Shown here: one piece after another, positions 40,380 to 47,941 of the stretch
Layout: each line of letters begins with the position of its first letter
Position numbering within the stretch: the first letter of the stretch is position 1
Assembly (NCBI GenBank): GCA_022827185.1
Contig: JAJDTM010000044.1
Location: 1-64,000, forward strand
Reading direction: 5' to 3'
Source: Candidatus Poribacteria bacterium
GTDB lineage: Bacteria > Poribacteria > WGA-4E > WGA-3G
DNA: 64,000 nt
Translations under genes and position numbers: made by a program
Notes under the pieces: model-generated
Told to the model about the DNA's origin: nothing
Database searches by the model: none
Seen by the model: only the letters and a program-made list of their open reading frames with translations

Positions 40380-43300
40380 TTTTCTTCTCCTTCGGTTATG
40401 ATACATTGTCCATCTGGGTCTGCGTAAGGGCAAGAACAGCAATGATCAAGATTTTTATTATAATTGCCCCGCTGCAGCTCCGAGATTTTTTGCTGCCATT
40501 GTGTGCTAACGTCCTGCAGTTCTGTTATGCTGAAATGTTTTTGTATGCATTGATCTTGTTCAGTAAAAAAGAGGTTAATCGTTATTGTGGGTTGTTGTGG
40601 GTAGCGTCGATGCAAAAGTAGACTGTAAAGTTCCATTTCTGGGTCATACACATCTGAATCCTGGGCATCGTCGGTTTTGTAATTGATGACTTGCCAGTGT
40701 TGCGTTTCATCTTTAAAGAGCCTATCAAATCTGCCATCAATGATATGTCCTTCAATATCCGCGTGGACTTGCTGGTTCGTCTGGGTTTCGGATGCTGAGA
40801 GCGCGGTTTCTCCGAGTTGGGAGTTGATGAAATTATTAGCGGATGTATGAAGTAGCGTTGTTAAGTTGCTCGTTACTTCGGGATAATTCTCAGCAGTTTG
40901 GTTAATAATCGTGCCAAGATTGTCCATGTCTGATTGCCGTCTTATTCTTCTGAGGGTATAGCGAATCGCATTGTCCAATTCGTCTTTATCAGGATCTGCT
41001 TCTTCTTGCCCGTTCGTCGGAATTCGTAGCACGTTTTCCAGTTGGTAGCGCAATGGGCAGCGGGCATAGTTTGCAAGTTCTGTGACGGAGAAGGATGCGG
41101 GGATCTCAGTTGGTTCGAGTGTTGATGGTAGCCATTCTGAAAAATCGATGGGTGTTATGTCATCCAAAATCTCATCTGTGGGAGTCCTGTCTTTGAGTTG
41201 TCGAAGCACGTTAAGTTTGAAAGGTAGATTGGGTAAATCGTCTTCTGGTCCACAGATACCGAGGTGTGTGTCGAGCCACTTAAGCATTTGCTGTGCTTCG
41301 TCTTTCTCTGAGAGTGTTCCTGATAAAATCAGCCGGTCTTCGGCGCGTGTTGTACCGACATAGAACAACCGTTTCTTTTCGGCAACCTCTTTTTCGCTGG
41401 ATCGGTTTTTCATGTGGGCAATGATTGACGGTTCAGTTTTCCTATATTCGTTATCTGGCTTAAGCGGACTAAAACCGATACCTAATGTTTCATCGATGAA
41501 AGGTTCACTATCTGTTTGTCCTTTCCGGTTAAGACATGGGAGTATGACGATTGGGAATTCCTTCCCTTTGGCGGCGTGGATTGTCATAATTTGCACTGCT
41601 TTACTGCTCGCTTCAACTGGTGCTTGTCCTTCGCGAGGTTCTTCCGTGATTAAGATATCTAAAAAGTCAATGAAGTCTGGAAGCGTTTGTCTGTTCTCAT
41701 CTCCATCAAAATTTCTTGCGAGGTCCAGGAGTTTTTGGTAGTTTGCCCACCGTTGATCTCCCTGTTTCCCTGTCTTCAGTGTTCCAATCATTCCTGTTTG
41801 GTTAACGATGGTTACAATAAGTTGGTTTACAGGTGTCCGCTGTGCGATCTCAATGTGCTTTTTTAAGGTATCTATCGCGTTTCTGAGATGCTCAGAAGGG
41901 GCTTGGTAGTTCCGAACTTTGTCCCAGAAGCCTGCGCCGTCTTGTAGTGAGATTTCGTAGAGTTTAGTATCGGAGATACCGAAAGCAGGACTGCGGAGGA
42001 TTCCACTGAGAGAGGTCTGGTTTTCTGCGGGTGTGTTAAGGAAACTGAGATAGTTCCAGATGTCGTAAATTTCTTGTCTTTGATAGAAACCGATCCCTCC
42101 TGTTGTGAGATAAGGAATTCCAGCTTCGAGGAGCGCGTGCTCAATATTAGGGAGATGTGTTCTGCTCCGAATGAGGATAGCGATGTCGCCGTATTCAATG
42201 GGTCGCTCGACTTCCCCACTATTTTCATCGCGCACCCATACTGTATCTCCGTTGTGTTTCATATTTTCGATATGATTTGTGATGAGCGTGTATTCATCTA
42301 CGTTTTCCTCGCCGTTTTGCCCGAGAAGAATCTCTACGGCTCCGTCTGCTTTCGTGCGGCGCGCTTTGATAAGAGATTCATACAGCACTTCAAATTCATT
42401 TTCACTTCCATCGCCCATCAAGTGATCGAAAAAGTAATTAATGAATCCGATGGGATCGCGTAAGGAGCGAAAGTTTTCTGTAAGGGAGATATCAAGTCCA
42501 CATTCTGCAATGATTTTCTGTTTTGTTTTTTCAAATACGCGGACATCTGCGCCGCGAAATGCGTAAATACTCTGCTTCGGATCGCCGACAATGAAAAGAT
42601 TGGCACATTTGAGTTTGTTTGTTAGCAGCATGACTAATTCATACTGTAATTCGTTTGTATCCTGATATTCGTCTACCATGAAGTATTTATAGCGTTTGAT
42701 GAGTTCTTGTCGGATTTCTTCGTTGTTGCAGAACAGGTCGCGGGTTTTCAGCTGTAGGTCACTGAAGTCAAGTGTGCTTTGCGAGAATTTGGCATTTTGA
42801 TAGTCTGTGAGGACTCGCTTGTAGAGTGTGAGTAGGTCGCGGGTTGTGCTAATTAGGAAATCGTCATCGGTCACAACCTCATCATCCATTTTGTCTTCAT
42901 TATTGGTCTGAACATCGGCTTTTTTGTTGTCATCTTTTTCTTTTTCAAGGGCTGGTATGTCTTTAATCTTTTTCGCAGTTGATTCCAAGAATGCGATCTG
43001 ATCCGCAATTCCGGTTCTGTCAATGCTTTTCGGCAGAAAGCTTTGTGTCCTAATTTCATTTTCTGTAGTTGTAATTAGTGTCGCAATTTGTCTAAGCAAG
43101 TTTAACACTTCAAGTGCTTCAGGATTTTGCTCATGTTGTTCTTCCAATTGCGGTGTTAAATTCTTAGCATCCTGTGCTTTCTTACCTCTTGCAACCTCCG
43201 AAACAGCGTTTAAGCATCTGATAAATTCGGCAACATTGATTTTCGACATCAATCGGCCAATTGTTAACAGCACTTGCTCACGAACCTGTTGTTCCAAACC

Positions 43301-43885
43301 TTCACGTATTTCTGTATTGTTCGGATTGCTATACATTTTGTTCATGAGACGTTCGAGGACATCGCGTTTTGCCACCATATTGGAGAAGAAATCTATCAAA
43401 TTTTTTTGTCCTCCATAGCGTTGTAGAAGACGTGTGAGTTCTGCGCGGTTTGGATGCTCAATATTTGTGGCGATATTTTTGAGGGTTTCGCGAATGGTTT
43501 TCTGCAGTAAGAGTTTCTGATCAATGCCTTGTACGATGCTGAAGTTGGCGGGTACACCCGCTTGAAACGGGAATTCTCTCAGGATACTTGAACAGAAGGC
43601 GTGGATGGTTGAGATGTGTGCCGAGTTCATCTGCTCAAGGAATTTTTCACGTGTGCCTGCATCCTCTTCTTCGCTGAGTCTTTTGATGACGCGGTCCTTC
43701 ATCTCAGCGGCGGCTTTTTCTGTGAAAGTAATAGCGACAATTTTGCGCGGTGTGACGTTGCCTTCACGCAAAATCTTGAGGTAACGTTCGACCAATACGG
43801 TGGTTTTTCCGGATCCGGCACCAGCGGTTACGCAAACGTGGTTTTCTATATTAAGGGCATCTTGTTGACTTGGTGTTAATCTCAT
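40376..43885 (-). CDS. UvrD-type helicase with AddA/RecB-like nuclease domain
   Basis: A protein of 1169 residues. Superfamily 1A helicase motifs are complete: Walker A VTAGAGSGKTT near 19-29, VAITFTEKAAAEM, HAFCSSILREFP, DEYQDTNELQ, GDPKQSIYAFRGAD and the C-terminal VGTTRAEDRLIL. The C-terminal PD-(D/E)xK nuclease starts at YARCPLRYQL near 943, with IIDGRFDRLF near 1048-1057, then VINYKTDD near 1068-1074, where the usual Asp of DYK is Asn. Cysteines at about 943, 1149-1152 and 1161 (CCSCPYADPDGQC) resemble the Fe-S staple of AddB/AdnB nucleases. Role: double-strand end processing for recombination. No AddB partner is in the window. Confidence 0.92.
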   Translation of the reverse strand: MRLTPSQQDALNIENHVCVTAGAGSGKTTVLVERYLKILREGNVTPRKIVAITFTEKAAAEMKDRVIKRLSEEEDAGTREKFLEQMNSAHISTIHAFCSSILREFPFQAGVPANFSIVQGIDQKLLLQKTIRETLKNIATNIEHPNRAELTRLLQRYGGQKNLIDFFSNMVAKRDVLERLMNKMYSNPNNTEIREGLEQQVREQVLLTIGRLMSKINVAEFIRCLNAVSEVARGKKAQDAKNLTPQLEEQHEQNPEALEVLNLLRQIATLITTTENEIRTQSFLPKSIDRTGIADQIAFLESTAKKIKDIPALEKEKDDNKKADVQTNNEDKMDDEVVTDDDFLISTTRDLLTLYKRVLTDYQNAKFSQSTLDFSDLQLKTRDLFCNNEEIRQELIKRYKYFMVDEYQDTNELQYELVMLLTNKLKCANLFIVGDPKQSIYAFRGADVRVFEKTKQKIIAECGLDISLTENFRSLRDPIGFINYFFDHLMGDGSENEFEVLYESLIKARRTKADGAVEILLGQNGEENVDEYTLITNHIENMKHNGDTVWVRDENSGEVERPIEYGDIAILIRSRTHLPNIEHALLEAGIPYLTTGGIGFYQRQEIYDIWNYLSFLNTPAENQTSLSGILRSPAFGISDTKLYEISLQDGAGFWDKVRNYQAPSEHLRNAIDTLKKHIEIAQRTPVNQLIVTIVNQTGMIGTLKTGKQGDQRWANYQKLLDLARNFDGDENRQTLPDFIDFLDILITEEPREGQAPVEASSKAVQIMTIHAAKGKEFPIVILPCLNRKGQTDSEPFIDETLGIGFSPLKPDNEYRKTEPSIIAHMKNRSSEKEVAEKKRLFYVGTTRAEDRLILSGTLSEKDEAQQMLKWLDTHLGICGPEDDLPNLPFKLNVLRQLKDRTPTDEILDDITPIDFSEWLPSTLEPTEIPASFSVTELANYARCPLRYQLENVLRIPTNGQEEADPDKDELDNAIRYTLRRIRRQSDMDNLGTIINQTAENYPEVTSNLTTLLHTSANNFINSQLGETALSASETQTNQQVHADIEGHIIDGRFDRLFKDETQHWQVINYKTDDAQDSDVYDPEMELYSLLLHRRYPQQPTITINLFFTEQDQCIQKHFSITELQDVSTQWQQKISELQRGNYNKNLDHCCSCPYADPDGQCIITEGEEK

Positions 43886-43948
43886 TTTTCGTTGGTCTCT
43901 TGCGGTAATTTTGTTTACGGAGGTCCCGTCGAAACGTGCCTACTACTT

Positions 43949-45016
43949 TTAATCTGGGAGTGGGATGATCGCCTTTGCTGCTATTGCGACTTGCACGGTG
44001 TCTCCTGGTTTTTTTGTTTCGATACCGGGATTGTAATGGACGGCTTTGAGCGGAACATCTGCAGCTACCAACTGGTATTCTTCTATCCGGCCTAAATAGT
44101 TGACTGCAGTAATCTTCGCCGTTATTGTGTTTTCGGCGCGGTTGGTATCGTCAACGATGAGTGCTTCTGGACGAATTGAGCACTGCACGGATGTTCCTTC
44201 GTTTAAGTCGTGATACACAGTTTCGGAATGAAGTGTTCCGATAGCGGTTTCGATTGCTGCACTGCCGTTCGATGTGTGTTTAACTTTACCTGAGATGAAA
44301 TTGGTTTCGCCGACGAAGCTTGCCACAAAAGCGTTCTTTGGGAACTGATACACCTCGCGCGGTGTGCCGACCTGGATGATAACACCATCCTGCATGATTG
44401 CCATCCGATCCGCCATAGAGAGCGCATCGACTTGGTCATGCGTGACGTAGAACATTGTGATATTTGTTCGGTCGTGAATCTGCTTGATTTCGTCGCGCAT
44501 CTGTTGCCGGAGCGCAGCATCGAGATTGCTAATCGGTTCGTCAAGGAGTAGGACGCTCGGTTCAATGACAAGGGCGCGAGCGAGTGCGATACGCTGTTGT
44601 TGTCCACCGGAAAGTGTATTGACAGCGCGATCGCGATAGTCTACCATCTGCACCATCTCTAATGCGCGTGTGATTTTTTCAGAGCGTTCCGATTTGTCAA
44701 ATTTACGGAGTGTGAGTCCGTATTCGATATTTTCGGCGACGGACATGTGGGGCCAGAGGGCATAGTTTTGGAATACCATCCCGGTATTGCGTTGGTGGGG
44801 GGGGACATCGTTCACGACGGTATCGTCGAACCGTAATTCGCCGGCATCGGGTTTATAGAATCCGGCGACAATGCGCAAAAAGGTCGATTTACCGCATCCG
44901 GATGGACCGAGGAGGAAGAAAAATTCGCCTTTTTCAATATTCAGGCTCACGTCGTTAACGGCGAGCGTCGTATCAAATGCTTTTGTAACGTGGGTTAATT
45001 GAACTGCAACTGCCAT
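43949..45016 (-). CDS. ABC transporter ATP-binding protein, MalK/PotA/FbpC type
   Basis: Cytoplasmic ATPase of 355 residues. Walker A GPSGCGKST, signature LSGGQQQRIALARAL, Walker B VLLLDEPISNLD and H-loop FYVTHDQVDALSM are present. A C-terminal TOBE-type regulatory domain follows VASFVGETNFISGK. This type energises importers for sugars, polyamines, thiamine or iron. No permease or binding-protein gene adjoins it, so it is an orphan ATPase that may serve one or several systems encoded elsewhere. Simple repeats lie just upstream of its start. Confidence 0.92.
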   Translation of the reverse strand: MAVAVQLTHVTKAFDTTLAVNDVSLNIEKGEFFFLLGPSGCGKSTFLRIVAGFYKPDAGELRFDDTVVNDVPPHQRNTGMVFQNYALWPHMSVAENIEYGLTLRKFDKSERSEKITRALEMVQMVDYRDRAVNTLSGGQQQRIALARALVIEPSVLLLDEPISNLDAALRQQMRDEIKQIHDRTNITMFYVTHDQVDALSMADRMAIMQDGVIIQVGTPREVYQFPKNAFVASFVGETNFISGKVKHTSNGSAAIETAIGTLHSETVYHDLNEGTSVQCSIRPEALIVDDTNRAENTITAKITAVNYLGRIEEYQLVAADVPLKAVHYNPGIETKKPGDTVQVAIAAKAIIPLPD

Positions 45017-45117
45017 AATAGTTATTGGTTGTCAGTTGTCGGTTGTCGGTTAAAAGAGGTTTCTGATACACATCAAGAATTTTTGATGTCTCTCCACTGA
45101 TAACCGATGATAGACAA

Positions 45118-45930
45118 CTATTCTTCTAAATCTTTCACGCAGCGAAATCCGATGGTACTGCCAGATGAGAGATGATACCATCGGTCAGCGACGCGGAGGT
45201 CTTCAGGACTCCCGCCCCATCCGCCACCGCGCAAGATCCGAAAGTTTTCGTTATCTGGCGCGATTTCTCTACCGAAGCGGGGACTGTTTTCTGGACTTAT
45301 GCTGTAAAATTCGCCATTGTATTCGTCGAAACACCATTCCCATGCGTTCCCCGCTGTGTCGTATAAGTTATAGCCGTTAGGCGGGAAACTGCCGACGGGT
45401 GCCGTCCATTTCCATTGATCGGTTTCACCTGTGCCAGCGAAATTTGCGTCTGTATGTGTAATTATATCACCATTCGGATATAATTTTCCAGTCAGATTTC
45501 CGCGGGCGGCGTATTCCCATTCTGCTTCGGTAGGTAACCGTTTATTTGCCCATGCGGCATAGGCAGCAGCATCGCGCCAGTTCACGCGGACGACAGGGGC
45601 ATCCGGGGCATTGAATCGCGGGTTATGCGATAGTGGCGGCTGCGGGTAACCTGTACTTTCGACAAATTTTTGGTAGCGCGCGTTCGTTACTTCATACTGG
45701 TCCATGTAAAATGCGTTGAGGGTAACGGTATGCACGGGCTGTTCGTCACTATCGCCAGTCGTGGACCCCATCTGAAATGTCCCTGCCGGAATCAAGACCA
45801 TTGTGGCACCGTCGATTTCAGAAACGATTTCAGCGGTGCGTTCGGTGGTGGGTGGCCCTTCATTGTTCTGCGCGCAGGCGGATAGGCTAACACAGGCGAT
45901 GCAAATGAGAAATGTGTCGGCAATCCTCAT
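45118..45930 (-). CDS. SUMF1/FGE-like lipoprotein without catalytic cysteines
   Basis: Exported protein of 270 residues with lipobox SLSAC. The mature part is a complete formylglycine-generating-enzyme fold (MVLIPAGTFQMGS, VTNARYQKFV, PVVRVNWRDAAAYAAWANKRLPTEAEWEYAARG, GNAWEWCFDEY, RILRGGGWGG, TIGFRCV). The cysteine pair that does the chemistry in true FGE, in the segment after RGGGW, is missing (the sequence there is SPEDLRVADRW), so it is probably a binding or structural relative, not a sulfatase activator. The ATG at 45930 overlaps the selA stop by 4 bases (ATGA). The longer frame from 45969 overlaps selA further and lacks a clean signal peptide. Confidence 0.82.
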   Translation of the reverse strand: MRIADTFLICIACVSLSACAQNNEGPPTTERTAEIVSEIDGATMVLIPAGTFQMGSTTGDSDEQPVHTVTLNAFYMDQYEVTNARYQKFVESTGYPQPPLSHNPRFNAPDAPVVRVNWRDAAAYAAWANKRLPTEAEWEYAARGNLTGKLYPNGDIITHTDANFAGTGETDQWKWTAPVGSFPPNGYNLYDTAGNAWEWCFDEYNGEFYSISPENSPRFGREIAPDNENFRILRGGGWGGSPEDLRVADRWYHLSSGSTIGFRCVKDLEE

Positions 45931-47339
45931 AGCGATTTGGATATTTGTGTAGCGGCTTCGACGATCCACGCCTGCTCTCTTTCATAAACTGTGCGGAGAT
46001 CCAGCCAAAACTGTTGATCCTTGATTCTGCCGATGACAGGCGTTGTGGTACTTCGGAACTGTGCGGCGAGCGTTTCGGCGGAGATCTCCGAAGGTTCAAG
46101 AACCAGTGCGATACTTGGTAGTGTCTCAACAGGCAGCGCGCCACTCCCGATTTGACCGTAGGTTTCCGAAACCTGAATGCTAACCTTTTCGCCGAAAAGG
46201 TCTTCTAATTGTGCCTTGAGTTCTTTGGCGACGGTTTGGAGTGTCTCTATAGGGCGGGTGTAACGGTTGAGCATCGGAAATTGTTCAGCGATTGTGGTGC
46301 TTTCAATGAGATAGCGTTGCAGCGTTGCTGATAGACCGGCAATGATGAGTTTATCAACTCGGAGTGCGCGCATCATCGGGTTTTTACGCATCTTTTCGAT
46401 CCATTCTGATTTACCGACGATGATCCCTGCCTGTGGGCCGCCGAGCAGTTTATCGCCGCTGAAGGTGACAATATCGACACCGCTGGCGATACGTTCTCCG
46501 ACAAGTGGTTCGTGTGGCAGCCCATATTGGGTCATATCGATGAGTGCGCCGCTGCCGAGGTCTTCCATTGTAGGGATACCGCGCTGTGCACCGAGTTCTG
46601 TCAATTCTTCCATCGTCGGTGTTGAAGTGAAACCGAGGATTTTGTAGTTGCTCGGATGTACCTTGAGCAATAGTCCAGTATTCTCATTGATAGCCTCGGC
46701 GTAGTCTCGGAGATGCGTGCGATTGGTGGTGCCGACCTCACGGAGTATCGCACCACTTGCTGCCATTACGTCGGGGATACGGAATGCCCCACCGATTTCG
46801 ATGAGTTCGCCGCGTGAGACGATGACCTCTTTACCGCGTGCCATCGTCTGCAGTGCGAGTAGGACGGCGGCGGCGTTGTTATTGACGACTGTGGATGCCT
46901 CGCAGCCTGTCAGTTGTTGCAGGAGCGGTTCGGTGATCCTATCGCGATGGCCCCGTTTGCCTGTTTCAATATCGTATTCGAGATTGACGTAGTTTTGCGC
47001 GGCTTGCTGGATAGCTTCACACGCAGCGTCGCTGAGCAGAGATCTGCCTAAGTTGGTATGTGTAACTGTGCCTGTCGCGTTGACGACGGGACGCATGCGG
47101 TTGCCTGTTTTCGCCTCAATTTTTTGGCGTGTTCGTTCTGCGTATTCTGTATGCTCTGGGAGTTGTGTGTAGTTTCCGCTGAGGATCTCGTTTCGGATAT
47201 CAGCAACGACGGCGCGGAGTGCTTCTGTGACAAGCGGACGTGCATAGGTGGCTTGCAAGTCGAGTATCTCCTGTGTGTTCAGGAGTTTTTCGATAGCGGG
47301 TAATTGTTTTAGAAGATTTTTACGTGTATTCGCGCTCAA
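45927..47339 (-). CDS. selA: L-seryl-tRNA(Sec) selenium transferase
   Basis: PLP-dependent enzyme of 470 residues that turns Ser-tRNA(Sec) into Sec-tRNA. Family sequences are clear: RPVVNATGTVTHTNLGRSLL, GCEASTVVNNNAAAVLL, RGELIEIGGAFRIPD and the Schiff-base lysine in SGDKLLGGPQAGIIVG. The start is TTG at 47339 with GGAG eight bases upstream, and its first base follows the stop of the upstream protease gene with one base between. Presence of selA implies a selenocysteine pathway; selB, selD and tRNA-Sec are not in this window. No Sec-containing gene was recognised here. Confidence 0.95.
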   Translation of the reverse strand: MSANTRKNLLKQLPAIEKLLNTQEILDLQATYARPLVTEALRAVVADIRNEILSGNYTQLPEHTEYAERTRQKIEAKTGNRMRPVVNATGTVTHTNLGRSLLSDAACEAIQQAAQNYVNLEYDIETGKRGHRDRITEPLLQQLTGCEASTVVNNNAAAVLLALQTMARGKEVIVSRGELIEIGGAFRIPDVMAASGAILREVGTTNRTHLRDYAEAINENTGLLLKVHPSNYKILGFTSTPTMEELTELGAQRGIPTMEDLGSGALIDMTQYGLPHEPLVGERIASGVDIVTFSGDKLLGGPQAGIIVGKSEWIEKMRKNPMMRALRVDKLIIAGLSATLQRYLIESTTIAEQFPMLNRYTRPIETLQTVAKELKAQLEDLFGEKVSIQVSETYGQIGSGALPVETLPSIALVLEPSEISAETLAAQFRSTTTPVIGRIKDQQFWLDLRTVYEREQAWIVEAATQISKSL

Positions 47340-47340
47340 C

Positions 47341-47781
47341 TTATTTCTCCGTTGACATAGGGATATTCAAGAGGATTTTTATCATCCATTCACCGTCATG
47401 TGCGGGATTGTGGATTAACCCCTCTTGTATGTCCACACACAAATCTAGCATTTCCAAAACCATGTGTCCGATAAGGACAGGTGCACTCTCTGGTAAGTCA
47501 GTGACTTCCAGTTTTCCTGCGCGTTCAAGCACTGTAAAGTGGACATCCGAGTAAATGAAACGTTCAACGATGCCGGTGGCGGTTTGTGCTCTTACTTTTC
47601 GGATAGGAGTCAAACCGAGTTGCTTGATGAGTGACATGGGTAAGCAGAGTCCGGTTGCACCTGTATCAACGAGAGCATCTTCGACAGTGAGTCGGCGGAC
47701 ATCTTCGGGGTTCAAAACGCCTAATTCCACCGCAATCCGATCTGCTTGATTTGCGAGGTCAATTTGAGCTGTATGTTCCAT
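47341..47781 (-). CDS. Retropepsin-like aspartic protease (clan AA)
   Basis: A protein of 146 residues. The catalytic aspartate motif ALVDTGATGLCLP is followed by the second hallmark, APVLIGHMVLEMLDLCVD, so the fold is that of a single-chain half protease that should dimerise. There is no signal peptide. AGGAGAACATT precedes the ATG. It ends one base before the TTG of selA, so the gene is co-transcribed with selA and the SUMF1-like lipoprotein. Function of the family in bacteria is poorly known; it is probably not part of selenium metabolism. Confidence 0.8.
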   Translation of the reverse strand: MEHTAQIDLANQADRIAVELGVLNPEDVRRLTVEDALVDTGATGLCLPMSLIKQLGLTPIRKVRAQTATGIVERFIYSDVHFTVLERAGKLEVTDLPESAPVLIGHMVLEMLDLCVDIQEGLIHNPAHDGEWMIKILLNIPMSTEK

Positions 47782-47941
47782 AATGTTCTCCTATCCAGTT
47801 TTTTAGGTTTTTGGATTTCGGAGATTAGTATAGCATATTGTAGGCGCGTTGTCAAACGGATTGGAGCGGGAGAGTCGTTTTCACAGTTGAAGATCCGAAA
47901 TAATTTGGCTTCTGGCATTTTTATCAGAGGACTGCTGATGC

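Noticed and set aside
45118..45930. Formylglycine-generating enzyme for the sulfatase at 62712
   Set aside because: The two active-site cysteines after RGGGW are missing and the protein is a lipoprotein.
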